Shown: positions 55,482 through 64,000 of the stretch, piece by piece | Layout: each line of letters begins with the position of its first letter | Numbering within the stretch: the first letter of the stretch is position 1 | NCBI RefSeq assembly: GCF_000520975.1 | Contig: NZ_JACB01000017.1 | Coordinates: 62,001-126,000, forward strand | From: Aquimarina megaterium XH134 | Lineage (GTDB): Bacteria; Bacteroidota; Bacteroidia; Flavobacteriales; Flavobacteriaceae | Direction of reading: 5' to 3' | Length of the DNA: 64,000 nt | Translations under genes and position numbers: made by a program | The notes under the pieces: model-generated | What the model was told of the DNA's origin: nothing | The model's input: the letters and a program-made list of their open reading frames with translations, nothing else | The model's database searches: none

Positions 55482-56456
55482 TTATTTATAGAGTTTTCCA
55501 AATGGATGTTTTGATAATTCCATTTTGGCAAAGGGGTGATACTCTCCCTTTATACCAATTGGTTTTTTATTTCTTATGTCATGTACTATTTCAATAGCTT
55601 GCCTTGCCTCATTTAAGCCGTAGCCTTTTCCGGCTATTATATCTTCATAAACTTTTGTGTGTAAATCTGTAAATCCGCCACTAAACTCAAGTTCTTCTCC
55701 TTCAATTGTTATCGATCTATATGTACGTTGATTTTTAGCTTTCATCTCTTCTGGAAGAATATCATAATTAATAGATAAAAACCAACGCACTCTTGCTCTT
55801 TCAAACTCTAAATAGCCCGATGCTCTATCATGAGTATGGACATGGACAGTATTGCTCTTAACATTTCCAAAAATCCAAGATAACATATCGTAAAAGTGAA
55901 CTCCAATATTTGTAGCTATGCCTCCAGACTTAGAAACATCACCTTTCCAAGAGGTATAATACCACCTTCCTCTAGATGTTAAATAAGTAAGGTCAACATC
56001 AAAAATTTTATCTTTAGGTGCGGCATCAATCTTTTTCTTTAATTCGATGATACTTTTATGAACTCGCAACTGTAATATATTCCATATTTTTTGTCCAGTT
56101 TCTTCTTCAACTCTTAGCAAAGCATCAATATTCCATGGGTTTAAAACTAAAGGTTTTTCGCAGATTGCATCAGCACCATGTCTGAGCGCAAACCGAATGT
56201 GCGCATCATGCAAATAGTTGGGTGTACATACACTTACATAATTTAGTTCCACATCCTTATAGCGAAGTTTTTCTATGTGTCTATCAAAACGCTCAAACTC
56301 GACAAAAAAATCAGCATCTGGAAAATAGCTATCAATAATTCCAACACTATCAAATCTATCCAGAGCCACTATTAAATTATTGCCTGTATTTTTTATGGCC
56401 TTTAAGTGTCTCGGTGCAATATAACCTGAAGCACCTATCAGGGCAAAATTTTTCAT
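55482..56456 (-). CDS. UDP-N-acetyl-2-amino-2-deoxyglucuronate dehydrogenase (WlbA/WbpB family)
   Basis: This 324-residue Gfo/Idh/MocA oxidoreductase has the N-terminus KNFALIGASGYIAPRHLKAIK, which is that of WlbA/WbpB, and CEKPLVL and NIGVHFYDMLSW carrying the catalytic Lys and His. The enzyme oxidises C3 of UDP-GlcNAcA to a 3-keto sugar; in studied homologues the bound NADH is re-oxidised by 2-oxoglutarate. WbpE-like (56453) and WbpD-like (57553) genes directly upstream complete the UDP-GlcNAc(3NAc)A pathway. It overlaps the aminotransferase gene by 4 bp. Confidence 0.93.
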   Translation of the reverse strand: MKNFALIGASGYIAPRHLKAIKNTGNNLIVALDRFDSVGIIDSYFPDADFFVEFERFDRHIEKLRYKDVELNYVSVCTPNYLHDAHIRFALRHGADAICEKPLVLNPWNIDALLRVEEETGQKIWNILQLRVHKSIIELKKKIDAAPKDKIFDVDLTYLTSRGRWYYTSWKGDVSKSGGIATNIGVHFYDMLSWIFGNVKSNTVHVHTHDRASGYLEFERARVRWFLSINYDILPEEMKAKNQRTYRSITIEGEELEFSGGFTDLHTKVYEDIIAGKGYGLNEARQAIEIVHDIRNKKPIGIKGEYHPFAKMELSKHPFGKLYK

Positions 56457-57553
56457 AATAAGTCTTTTAACACTGCTGTAATATATTTAATCTCCTCAAT
56501 TTTTAAATATGGGTTCATTGGTAAACTTAGAATCTGTTTCGAAACTCTTTCACTAACTAAAAAATCATTCTCCTTATAGCCCAAATATGAAAAACATTCT
56601 TGCAAATGTAATGGTTTAGGATAATGTACAGCAGTAGGAATACCCAGTTCTTTTAATTTTCTTTGAACTTCATCTCTATTCTCTACTTGTATCGAATATT
56701 GAGCCCATACAGAAGTATTATGCTCTTCAATAAATGGTACCTTAGTTTTACCTTCTAAAAATTCGTTATACATTCTAGCTACATTCTGACGCCTTTCCAC
56801 ATCTCTATCGTAATGCTTAAGCTTCTCTAATAAAACAGCAGCCTGTAAAGTATCAAGTCGACCACCTATACCTATATATTTATGAATATATCTTTGAGTT
56901 TGACCATGTATTCTAATACTACTTATTTTATTAGCCAGAATTTCATCATTTGTAAAAAGAGCTCCTCCATCACCAAAACAACCCAAAGGTTTTGCAGGGA
57001 AAAAGGAGGTGCATCCTATTGTAGAAAGATTGCAGCTTTTTTTATTTTTATATGTGGCTCCAAAACTTTGTGCAGCATCTTCAATAACAGCCAAATCATA
57101 CGTATTAGCTAATGCATTAAGTTCGTCCATGTCAGCAACTTGTCCGTAAAGTGACACAGGCATTATGGCTTTTGTTTTTGATGTAATTTTTTCTTCTACT
57201 AAGTTAACATCAATATTATAAGTGTTTTGATTAATATCAACAAATACCGGAACTGCTCCTAATAAAGCAATAGTTTCTGCAGTTGCTATAAACGTAAATG
57301 GAGTAGTAATGATCTCATCGCCAGGTTTAATATCTAGAGCCATCATTGCCAATAAAAGAGCATCTGTTCCAGATGAGCATGTAATAGCAAACTTTGACTT
57401 CGTAAACTCTTGTAAGGCATTTTCTAGTTTAACAACTTCTTTTCCCATAATAAATCTTGAAGAAGAAACTACACTAGTCATTGCTTGATCAATAGCAGTT
57501 TTATGTTCTTGATAGGCTTTGGGTAAATTAGCAAAATCTATTTTCATCATCAT
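56453..57553 (-). CDS. UDP-3-keto-GlcNAcA aminotransferase (WbpE family)
   Basis: This 366-residue DegT-type PLP enzyme may start at any of three consecutive Met codons. The segment FFPAKPLGCFGDGGA with Lys188 as the PLP lysine, SSGTDALLLAMMAL and SLYGQVADMDELN are characteristic of WbpE/WlbC, which aminates the 3-keto product of WbpB/WlbA. The position, coupled by 4 bp to the dehydrogenase gene and by 1 bp to the acetyltransferase gene, supports this. 2-Oxoglutarate released from glutamate here can feed the dehydrogenase. Confidence 0.93.
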   Translation of the reverse strand: MMMKIDFANLPKAYQEHKTAIDQAMTSVVSSSRFIMGKEVVKLENALQEFTKSKFAITCSSGTDALLLAMMALDIKPGDEIITTPFTFIATAETIALLGAVPVFVDINQNTYNIDVNLVEEKITSKTKAIMPVSLYGQVADMDELNALANTYDLAVIEDAAQSFGATYKNKKSCNLSTIGCTSFFPAKPLGCFGDGGALFTNDEILANKISSIRIHGQTQRYIHKYIGIGGRLDTLQAAVLLEKLKHYDRDVERRQNVARMYNEFLEGKTKVPFIEEHNTSVWAQYSIQVENRDEVQRKLKELGIPTAVHYPKPLHLQECFSYLGYKENDFLVSERVSKQILSLPMNPYLKIEEIKYITAVLKDLL

Positions 57554-58152
57554 TATTTAATCCTTTTTACCGTATTATCCTTTGGGTTAAATTCATATTC
57601 TTGATTGCTTTCTGGACAAACTGCTATATGATTCTTTTTAAAATTTAATCGATGACCATATTCACTAACCCAACCGATTTGTTTTGCAGGGTTTCCAACG
57701 ATAAGCGCATATGGTTTAACCGTTTTTGTAACTACTGCACCCGCTCCTACTAGAGCATATTCTCCAATGTTATTCCCACATACAATAGTGGCATTCGCTC
57801 CTATAGAAGCCCCTGTTTTCACAATTGTTTGGGCGTATTGTCCTCTTCTATTTACCGCACTTCTTGGATTGATAACATTTGTAAAAACCATAGATGGCCC
57901 CAAAAAAACATCATCTTCACATATAACACCTGTATATATCGATACATTATTTTGAACTTTAACATTTCTGCCCAACTTAACCCCAGGAGATACTACAACG
58001 TTTTGACCAATATTACATGACTCTCCAATTTCGCAATCCGTCATTATGTGCGAAAAATGCCAAATCTTAGTGCCAGATCTTATTTTACAACCATTGTCGA
58101 TCACAGCAGTTTCGTGCACAAAATAATCCATTTTATCATTTTTAATTTCCAT
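57553..58152 (-). CDS. UDP-2-acetamido-3-amino-2,3-dideoxyglucuronate N-acetyltransferase (WbpD/WlbB family)
   Basis: The product has 199 residues and is a left-handed beta-helix with hexapeptide repeats ([20 protein letters not shown] to [14 protein letters not shown]). The segments [23 protein letters not shown] and the C-terminal sequence GHRLNF match WbpD/WlbB, which acetylates the 3-amino group of UDP-GlcNAc3NA using acetyl-CoA. The acetamido group formed could be the substrate of the WbpG/HisH/HisF-like acetamidino system further downstream. It overlaps the upstream epimerase gene by 11 bp. Confidence 0.92.
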   Translation of the reverse strand: MEIKNDKMDYFVHETAVIDNGCKIRSGTKIWHFSHIMTDCEIGESCNIGQNVVVSPGVKLGRNVKVQNNVSIYTGVICEDDVFLGPSMVFTNVINPRSAVNRRGQYAQTIVKTGASIGANATIVCGNNIGEYALVGAGAVVTKTVKPYALIVGNPAKQIGWVSEYGHRLNFKKNHIAVCPESNQEYEFNPKDNTVKRIK

Positions 58153-59125
58153 AATTATTCCAATACCAATCTACAGCTTCTCTAATTCCTTCTTTAAAAC
58201 TATATTGAGGTGAATAATGCAATAACTCCTTAGCTTTTGAAATATCTGCTAACGAATGTTTAACATCTCCTTTCCGCTCTGGACCATTGACGATTTTTAC
58301 CAGATTTATAGATTTATCATACTGAGATAGTAGGTCTTTTAAAATATCTACCATTCCATTTAAACTTGTATTCTCACCATATGCAACATTATATACCGTA
58401 TTATTGGCTTTGTCATCAGCTAGTGCTGCTAGCTGATTTATCTGAATAACATTATCAATATAGGTAAAATCTCTAGAGTGCGATCCATCACCATTTATGA
58501 TAGGTGATTCTTTCTGCATCAAAAGACTTATGAATTTTGGAATTACCGCTGCATATGCCCCATTAGGATCTTGTTTTCTTCCAAAAACATTAAAATATCG
58601 TAGCCCTATTGTATTTATTTCATAAATATCTGAAAAAACCTTTGCATACAATTCATTTACATATTTTGTAACTGCATAGGGAGATAGTGGAGAACCTATC
58701 TTATCTTCAACTTTTGGTAAACCAGGATGATCTCCGTAGGTAGATGAAGAAGCTGCGTAAACAAATTTTTTGACTTTTGCTTCTTCTGAAGACTTTAGCA
58801 TATTAAGAAACCCAGATACATTAACTTCATTAGATGTCAAGGGGTCATTAATAGATCTTGGAACAGAACCTAAAGCTGCTTGATGTAAAACATAATCGCA
58901 GCCTGTGACTGCTTTTTTACATGTTTTATAATCTCGGATGTCTCCTTCTATAAGCTTAAATGATTTGTGCTTATCAAACTCTATAATATTTTCCCTTTTT
59001 CCTGTTGAAAAGTTATCTAAACAAACAACTTCGTTATCCTGCTTTAATAACCTTTCTAATAAATTAGAACCTATAAAGCCAGCTCCTCCTGTTACTAAAA
59101 CCCTTGAATTTTTTATTTTAGACAT
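58142..59125 (-). CDS. UDP-N-acetylglucosamine 4-epimerase (WbpP/TviC family)
   Basis: This 327-residue extended SDR has the cofactor motif [15 protein letters not shown] (14-28), the sequence [18 protein letters not shown] typical of WbpP/TviC, the catalytic Tyr/Lys in [11 protein letters not shown] and [13 protein letters not shown]. WbpP interconverts UDP-GlcNAc and UDP-GalNAc (or the uronic forms). It follows a WbpO/TviB-type dehydrogenase gene by 6 bp. In the Vi antigen and Pseudomonas O6 systems these two enzymes make UDP-GalNAcA. Confidence 0.92.
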   Translation of the reverse strand: MSKIKNSRVLVTGGAGFIGSNLLERLLKQDNEVVCLDNFSTGKRENIIEFDKHKSFKLIEGDIRDYKTCKKAVTGCDYVLHQAALGSVPRSINDPLTSNEVNVSGFLNMLKSSEEAKVKKFVYAASSSTYGDHPGLPKVEDKIGSPLSPYAVTKYVNELYAKVFSDIYEINTIGLRYFNVFGRKQDPNGAYAAVIPKFISLLMQKESPIINGDGSHSRDFTYIDNVIQINQLAALADDKANNTVYNVAYGENTSLNGMVDILKDLLSQYDKSINLVKIVNGPERKGDVKHSLADISKAKELLHYSPQYSFKEGIREAVDWYWNNYGN

Positions 59126-59131
59126 TGCTTA

Positions 59132-60421
59132 TTATAATCTTTTATCTATCAAATTTTGGTTTAAATTACCTTTAACATCATATACGACAGAATTAGAGCT
59201 TTTCTTTATGTTGTTTAATTCTAGTTGCAAAAATTCTTTATGCGAAACTGTATGAACAATTGCATCATATGACTTCATTTTCAATTCATTAATCAAATCA
59301 ATATTATAAACCTCTTTTACTTCTTGGTTAGAAGCCCATGGGTCATAAATATCTACATTCATGTTAAACGTTTCTAAACTTCTATATAGATCTATGGCCT
59401 TAGTATTTCTTATATCAGGACAATTTTCTTTAAATGTAATCCCAAGCATTAAAACTTTGGCACCTTTTATAGTAATCTCGTTTCTTACCATTAGTTTAAG
59501 AACCTCGGATGCAACGTATTCTCCCATGCCATCATTCAATCTTCTTCCAGCTAAAATAATTTCCGGATGATACCCTACTTCCTGTGCTTTTTGTGCTAAA
59601 TAAAAAGGATCGACTCCTATACAATGTCCCCCAACTAATCCTGGTGTAAATGGTAGAAAATTCCATTTTGTACCTGCAGCTTCCAAAACATCATGAGTGT
59701 CAATATCTAATTTATTGAAAATTTTTGCCAGCTCATTTACGAATGCAATGTTAATATCTCTTTGCGCATTTTCAATTACTTTGGCTGCTTCTGCTACCTT
59801 AATTGAAGATGCCTTAAAAGTACCTGCTTCAATGATAGAAGCATACAATTCATCTATTTTTGAAGCTACTTCATGTGTTGAACCTGAAGTGACTTTTTTA
59901 ATTTTTGTAACAGTATGTTTTTTATCTCCTGGATTTATTCTCTCCGGAGAATACCCACAAAAGAAATCTTTGTTAAAATCTAATTTACTTTCTTTTTCTA
60001 ATACTGGAACGCACTCATCCTCTGTTACACCAGGATATACAGTTGATTCATATACAATAATGTCTCCTTTTTTTAAATACCCGCCTATCATCTTTGATGC
60101 TCTAATCAAAGGTGTTAAAATTGGACGATTATTTTTATCTACTGGTGTTGGGACTGTAACTATATAAATATTACTTTCTGCTAAATCATTTGTATCACTA
60201 CTTAATGTTAAGCCTTTATTTTTAAGTTTAATTTGAAGAACTTCTTGCAAATCCTCATCCGTAACTTCTAGGGTATGATCGTACCCAGATTGTAATTCTT
60301 TTACTCTATTCGTATCAATATCAAACCCTAAAACTTCATATTTTTTTGCAAACTCAACTGCCAATGGAAGACCTACATAGCCTAAACCTATTATTGCAAT
60401 CTTATTTTGATCTAAATCCAT
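59132..60421 (-). CDS. UDP-HexNAc 6-dehydrogenase (WbpO/TviB family)
   Basis: This 429-residue nucleotide-sugar dehydrogenase has the N-terminal IAIIGLGYVGLPLAVEFAKK, CGYSPERINPGDK, AEAAKVIENAQRDINIAFVNE and the catalytic Cys in LVGGHCIGVDPFYLAQKAQ. The GGHCIGVDPFYL form is typical of WbpO/TviB/WbpA-type enzymes that oxidise UDP-GlcNAc or UDP-GalNAc to the uronic acid. Its product would feed both the WbpP-like epimerase and the WbpB/E/D-like diamino branch. Its stop is immediately adjacent to wecC. Confidence 0.92.
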   Translation of the reverse strand: MDLDQNKIAIIGLGYVGLPLAVEFAKKYEVLGFDIDTNRVKELQSGYDHTLEVTDEDLQEVLQIKLKNKGLTLSSDTNDLAESNIYIVTVPTPVDKNNRPILTPLIRASKMIGGYLKKGDIIVYESTVYPGVTEDECVPVLEKESKLDFNKDFFCGYSPERINPGDKKHTVTKIKKVTSGSTHEVASKIDELYASIIEAGTFKASSIKVAEAAKVIENAQRDINIAFVNELAKIFNKLDIDTHDVLEAAGTKWNFLPFTPGLVGGHCIGVDPFYLAQKAQEVGYHPEIILAGRRLNDGMGEYVASEVLKLMVRNEITIKGAKVLMLGITFKENCPDIRNTKAIDLYRSLETFNMNVDIYDPWASNQEVKEVYNIDLINELKMKSYDAIVHTVSHKEFLQLELNNIKKSSNSVVYDVKGNLNQNLIDKRL

Positions 60422-61642
60422 TTATTTTTCTTTAATGATTCCACAAAAGTCTAATATTTTTTTATCTTTTGTTATATCTAAGTTTTTAAACTCTTCATGT
60501 GCTACCAAAAACACTATAATATCTGATTTTTCAATAGCTTCTAAATAATTAGTAAGCTTAAATACCGTATGGCTTTCTATATTTGGTTCTACTATATAAT
60601 ACTCTTCATTATTAGCATTTTGTAATACTTTCTGTGCAATGTATTTGGCTGGAGATTCTCTTAAATCATCTATGTTTGGTTTGAATGCTAATCCCATTAA
60701 AGCTATACTTGGTTTTCTTCCATATTGTAATTCAAACTCAAGTTTAGCAGTTTGTACTTTCTCTGCGCACCAAAAAGATTTGTAATTATTTATTTCACGA
60801 GCTTTACCTATTATTTGCGATTCCATCGGATAATCTGCAACTATAAAATAAGGGTCTACCGCTATACAATGACCGCCGACACCACAACCAGGTTGCAAAA
60901 TATTAACTCTTGGATGCTTATTCGCTAAACTTATCAATTCCCATACATTAATATTTGCTTTATCACAAATAAGAGATAATTCGTTGGCAAATGCAATCTG
61001 AACATCTCGAGAAGAATTCTCAACTAACTTGCACATTTCTGCCGTTCTTGCATTAGTTTTATGTAAACTACCTTTAATAAATTCTTTGTAAAAATTTACC
61101 GCTTTATCTGTTGATTTATCATCAATACCTCCAATAACTCTATCATTATGTATTAACTCATACATAACATTACCAGGTAATACACGCTCAGGGCAATATG
61201 CAATATTTAATTTCCCTTCCAGATCAGGACGTTCTGAATAAATTAATTCCATCATCTTCTCTGTCGTTCCAACAGGAGAAGTAGACTCAATAATGTACAG
61301 GTCACCTTTTTTCAGCAAAGGAATTATTGCAAGTGTAGCAGCTTCTACAAATGAAATATCAGGTTCATTTTTACCCTTAAAAGGAGTAGGAACCACAATT
61401 AAATAAACATCTGCTTTTACTGGTTTTGTATCAGCTTTTAGATATCCATGTGTTACAGCTTCCAAAACTGCTTTATCCAACTCAGGTTCGACAATATGAA
61501 CTTCTCCTTTATTAATAGTTTCTACTACCTTTGGGTTGATATCAACTCCATGAACATGCACGTTATTTTGAGCTATTAAGGCTGCCGTTGGGAGTCCAAT
61601 ATAACCCAAACCAACCATAACAACACTTGGCTTATTTTCCAT
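60422..61642 (-). CDS. wecC: UDP-N-acetyl-D-mannosamine dehydrogenase
   Basis: I take the ATG at 61640-61642 (MENKPSVVMVGLG), which begins 2 bp after the wecB stop and gives 406 residues; an in-frame start 39 bp upstream would lie inside wecB. The Rossmann motif VVMVGLGYIGLPTAALIA, YCPERVLPG, AEMCKLVENSSRDVQIAFANE and the catalytic Cys in GCGVGGHCIAVDPYFIV are of the WecC type. It oxidises UDP-ManNAc, the product of wecB, to UDP-ManNAcA. Confidence 0.93.
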   Translation of the reverse strand: MENKPSVVMVGLGYIGLPTAALIAQNNVHVHGVDINPKVVETINKGEVHIVEPELDKAVLEAVTHGYLKADTKPVKADVYLIVVPTPFKGKNEPDISFVEAATLAIIPLLKKGDLYIIESTSPVGTTEKMMELIYSERPDLEGKLNIAYCPERVLPGNVMYELIHNDRVIGGIDDKSTDKAVNFYKEFIKGSLHKTNARTAEMCKLVENSSRDVQIAFANELSLICDKANINVWELISLANKHPRVNILQPGCGVGGHCIAVDPYFIVADYPMESQIIGKAREINNYKSFWCAEKVQTAKLEFELQYGRKPSIALMGLAFKPNIDDLRESPAKYIAQKVLQNANNEEYYIVEPNIESHTVFKLTNYLEAIEKSDIIVFLVAHEEFKNLDITKDKKILDFCGIIKEK

Positions 61643-61644
61643 TT

Positions 61645-62769
61645 TTAGTTTTTTGATATATAACTTACTATTCTTTGGCAAGCTTTTCCATCTCCGTATG
61701 GGTTATGAAGTTTACTCATGTTTTGATAAGCTACTTCGTCTTTCAAAAGTTTATTTGCTTTAGAAATTATCCGGTCTTTATTTGTTCCGACTAAAATTAC
61801 TGTTCCGGCATCCACAGCCTCAGGTCGTTCTGTTGTATCTCTCATTACTAAAACAGGTTTTCCCAAACTTGGTGCTTCTTCTTGCACTCCTCCACTATCA
61901 GTAATAATTAAATAAGATTGATTCATCAGCCATACAAAAGCTGGATAAGAAAGAGGTGAAATTAATTCGATATTATCGATGTTGTCTAAAAGCTTATATA
62001 CGGGTTTCTGAACATTTGGATTTAAATGTACCGGATAAATAATTTGAGTATCAGGGTTATCCTTTGCTATTTGTTTTAAAGCTTCACAAATATTTATAAA
62101 ACCTTGACCGTGATTTTCTCTTCTATGCCCTGTAACTAAAATTAATCTTTTATCTATATCAACAACTTTTTTAAGCTGTTCTATCTCTTTATCTTCAAAT
62201 TTACTGTCATTAACCTTTTCAACACTAAATTTTAATGCGTCTATAACCGTATTTCCTGTTATCAATATAGAATCTAAAGATTTACTCTCATTAACAAGGT
62301 TTTGTTTTGACGTCTCAGTAGGTGAAAAATGAATATTAGATACAATTCCTGTTACGCATCTATTCATTTCTTCAGGAAACGGAGATTTCATATTGAATGT
62401 TCTTAATCCCGCCTCGACATGGCAAACTGTAGCTCCAGAATAAAAGGCTGCTATACTTGAAGCCATAGTAGTTGTGGTATCTCCATGTATATATACATAA
62501 TCAGGTTGAAACTCTTCAAGAATTGATTTTAAACCGATAATAATATCTGCAGTAAGTGTATATAAATTTTGATCAGGTTTCATTAAATTCAGATCATAAT
62601 CAGGATTTATATCGAAAAAAGATAATACCTGATCCAACATTTCTCGATGCTGCGCTGTGATACAAACTTTAGTTATAAAATTATCTGGGTGTTTTTGGAA
62701 TTCTTTTACCAATGGTGCCATTTTGATAGCTTCAGGTCTTGTCCCAAAAACAATTAGGTTTTTTTTCAT
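61645..62769 (-). CDS. wecB: UDP-N-acetylglucosamine 2-epimerase
   Basis: The ATG at 62767-62769 (MKKNLIVFGTRPEAIKMAPL) overlaps the rfbD stop as ATGA and gives 374 residues, the normal WecB length; a start 39 bp upstream adds an unrelated tail inside rfbD. Family motifs are FGTRPEAIKMAPLV, VHGDTT-type IHGDTTTTMASS, EAGLRTFNMKSPFPEEMNR, HRRENHG and DSGGVQEEAPSLGKPVLVMRDTTERPEA. It converts UDP-GlcNAc to UDP-ManNAc for wecC. A WbpI-like role on the diamino uronic acid is a lesser possibility. Confidence 0.95.
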   Translation of the reverse strand: MKKNLIVFGTRPEAIKMAPLVKEFQKHPDNFITKVCITAQHREMLDQVLSFFDINPDYDLNLMKPDQNLYTLTADIIIGLKSILEEFQPDYVYIHGDTTTTMASSIAAFYSGATVCHVEAGLRTFNMKSPFPEEMNRCVTGIVSNIHFSPTETSKQNLVNESKSLDSILITGNTVIDALKFSVEKVNDSKFEDKEIEQLKKVVDIDKRLILVTGHRRENHGQGFINICEALKQIAKDNPDTQIIYPVHLNPNVQKPVYKLLDNIDNIELISPLSYPAFVWLMNQSYLIITDSGGVQEEAPSLGKPVLVMRDTTERPEAVDAGTVILVGTNKDRIISKANKLLKDEVAYQNMSKLHNPYGDGKACQRIVSYISKN

Positions 62770-63638
62770 TGAATAATTGAGTGTAAATTTTTTAATGAAT
62801 TTTTCCAATTCAAAATTTTGAATTGGAAAGAATCAATACATTTTTCTTTACTTAAAACACTATACTTAGGTCTTTGTGCAAAAGTATGGTAATTATCTAT
62901 TCTTTTAAGCATTATATCATCAAGTTTACCCGAAACCTTAAGAATTTCTTGGCAAAAGTCATACCAAGTCGCTGCACCTAGGTTACTAAAATGATAGAGG
63001 CCATATTTTTGATTATCATCTAAAATTAAGTCAAGAATAAACTTTGCAAGATCATTTGCATTTGTTGGGGTACCCGTTTCTGAAGTTGTAATGGTTAACT
63101 CTTGTTCCGTTTCAGATTTTTTTAAAATGGTTTTAAAAAAATTATGACCAAATTCTGAATACAACCAAGAGGTTCTAATAATAAAATATTTTTCAAATAC
63201 TTGTTCAATATACTGTTCTCCAGCTAATTTTGATTTTCCGTACTCATTAATGGGATTTGGCTTATCTTCTTCGACATAAGGAGTTTTTTTAGCCCCATCA
63301 AAAACATAATCGGTAGATGTATGTATAAGTGTGATATTATATTCTTTGCAGGCTTGTACCAAGTTTAGTACTCCGGTTGCATTAACCAAAAAAGCTTTTT
63401 CTGGTTCTTTCTCTGCTTGCTCTACGTTGGTATATGCAGCACAATTCACTACAAAATTGAATGACTTATTCTTAAAAAAATGTTGTACCTCTTCATTTTT
63501 TGTGATATCTAAGACTTCAGAACTGGCAAAATACAATTGTAATTCAGGATAGTTTTTCTTAATTTTTTCTATACATTGTCCCAATTGACCTTTTGATCCT
63601 ACAATCAAGACACTTTTCCTTTTCAATGATTCTTTCAT
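62766..63638 (-). CDS. rfbD: dTDP-4-dehydrorhamnose reductase
   Basis: This 290-residue SDR of the RmlD type has VLIVGSKGQLGQCIEKI at the N-terminus, NCAAYTNVEQAEKEP, STDYVFDGAKKTPY, and the catalytic Tyr/Lys in NEYGKSKLAGE. It performs the last step of dTDP-L-rhamnose synthesis. The other rml genes (A, B, C) are not in the window and are probably to the right. It overlaps wecB by 4 bp and lies 12 bp downstream of the Wzz-like gene. Confidence 0.93.
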   Translation of the reverse strand: MKESLKRKSVLIVGSKGQLGQCIEKIKKNYPELQLYFASSEVLDITKNEEVQHFFKNKSFNFVVNCAAYTNVEQAEKEPEKAFLVNATGVLNLVQACKEYNITLIHTSTDYVFDGAKKTPYVEEDKPNPINEYGKSKLAGEQYIEQVFEKYFIIRTSWLYSEFGHNFFKTILKKSETEQELTITTSETGTPTNANDLAKFILDLILDDNQKYGLYHFSNLGAATWYDFCQEILKVSGKLDDIMLKRIDNYHTFAQRPKYSVLSKEKCIDSFQFKILNWKNSLKNLHSIIQ

Positions 63639-63650
63639 TTATGAATTTAC

Positions 63651-64000
63651 TTAATTCTGTATTTCTTTTTTTTCATAACTCGCCAAATATTTGTTCAACG
63701 AAATAAGAATTAATGCCAAAAATAAGACAGTAACAAATACTATAGGCATTAATACAATCTTTTTATTAAAAAAATCATTTACCAATACTCCTTTATTTGG
63801 AAATTCTGAAATAATATTAATGGTATTCTTCGTATTTGCTTTTTCATTATTTAGCTCAATTTTTTCATCCTTTAATTTTCTGGCTTGATTAAGTAATTCA
63901 ATCTCTGACACCTGATCTGGTTGGTTTTCAGCTAGATTGATGCTAGTAGTCCCATCAGGTTTTTTAGCTTCTATAATTTTAATTTTCTTATAAAATGCCT
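63651..64000 (-). CDS. Wzz-like chain-length determinant protein (partial, 5' end beyond window)
   Basis: The reverse frame stays open to the right edge; reading in from 64000 gives ...IKIIEAKKPDGTTSINLA... before the part from 63911. The product therefore continues past the window, and an internal GTG at 63909-63911 is not a real start. The visible C-terminal part is a helical stretch (ELLNQARKLKDEKIELNNEK), a short link and one transmembrane helix (IVLMPIVFVTVLFLALILISL) with a short cytoplasmic tail ending KKEIQN. This is the C-terminal layout of Wzz/polysaccharide co-polymerases. It is the most upstream gene of the locus seen here. Confidence 0.72.
   Translation of the reverse strand, partial: AFYKKIKIIEAKKPDGTTSINLAENQPDQVSEIELLNQARKLKDEKIELNNEKANTKNTINIISEFPNKGVLVNDFFNKKIVLMPIVFVTVLFLALILISLNKYLASYEKKEIQN

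Noticed and set aside
59697..60167. Plus-strand frame of 156 codons opposite the WbpO-like gene
   Set aside because: Antisense shadow; the minus strand has complete dehydrogenase motifs throughout.

Overview
The window is strongly AT-rich and gene-dense. It looks like a chromosome segment of a marine-type member of the Flavobacteriaceae (Bacteroidota). The evidence is the SprE/PorW type IX secretion lipoprotein next to a bactofilin and the ATP synthase genes, several families largely confined to this group (DUF6168, DUF6427, DUF6341, DUF5687), a membrane-anchored AraC regulator typical of flavobacteria, and -7 promoter elements of the TAnnTTTG type. I would guess Aquimarina or a close relative, but the genus is inference. 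I saw no rRNA, tRNA, CRISPR array or insertion sequence.

Region 1 (1-5869, minus strand) is housekeeping. It holds sprE, a bactofilin, AtpZ, a small membrane protein and the start of the F-type ATP synthase operon (atpB, atpE, atpF cut by the window edge). Region 2 (6248-8529, plus strand) is a small accessory island: a double-glycine-leader peptide whose core has a six-cysteine knottin/WAP-like spacing, a membrane-tethered AraC regulator, and two related cysteine-rich exported small proteins, closed by a strong terminator. Region 3 (8575-16752) is core metabolism and envelope: an ABC exporter pair, a 2Fe-2S ferredoxin reductase, a GT9 heptosyltransferase-like gene with its DUF4254 partner, two flavobacterial orphan membrane proteins, and purD.

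Region 4 (16904-64000) is about 47 kb read entirely on the minus strand, and is one very large surface-polysaccharide (O-antigen or capsule) locus. Transcription enters from the right edge. In order of transcription it encodes: a Wzz-like chain-length protein (partial) and RmlD; UDP-ManNAcA synthesis (WecB, WecC); UDP-HexNAc uronic acid synthesis (WbpO/TviB-like and WbpP-like); the diaminouronic acid set (WbpD-, WbpE- and WbpB/WlbA-like), followed by an epimerase and an L-2-hydroxyglutarate oxidase; a second sugar aminotransferase, an O-acyltransferase and an AsnB-type amidotransferase; a mini acyl-synthesis cassette (NeuD-like transferase, acyl carrier protein, SDR reductase, MBL hydrolase, KAS III, AMP-ligase); an acetamidino cassette (WbpG-like, HisH-like, HisF-like); a NodB-type deacetylase and an LpxD-like N-acyltransferase; a glycosyltransferase, Wzx flippase, AsnB number 2, a polytopic polymerase-like protein, GT4, Wzy/WaaL-like protein, a secreted WD40 propeller and GT4; then, after a 372-bp gap, AsnB number 3, a fused oxidoreductase, a heparinase II/III-like protein, GT4, a WecA-like initiating transferase, Ugd, Uxs and a second WaaL/Wzy-like protein.

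Read together, the locus predicts a Wzx/Wzy-type polysaccharide rich in amino-uronic acids. Its carboxylates may be amidated (three AsnB-like enzymes), one amino group may be converted to acetamidino, and one amino sugar may carry a custom short acyl group made in situ on a dedicated carrier protein. The acyl cassette with its deacetylase/LpxD-like pair, and the placement of L-2-hydroxyglutarate oxidase near WlbA/WbpB, are the most interesting observations, followed by the cysteine-knot-like GG-leader peptide.
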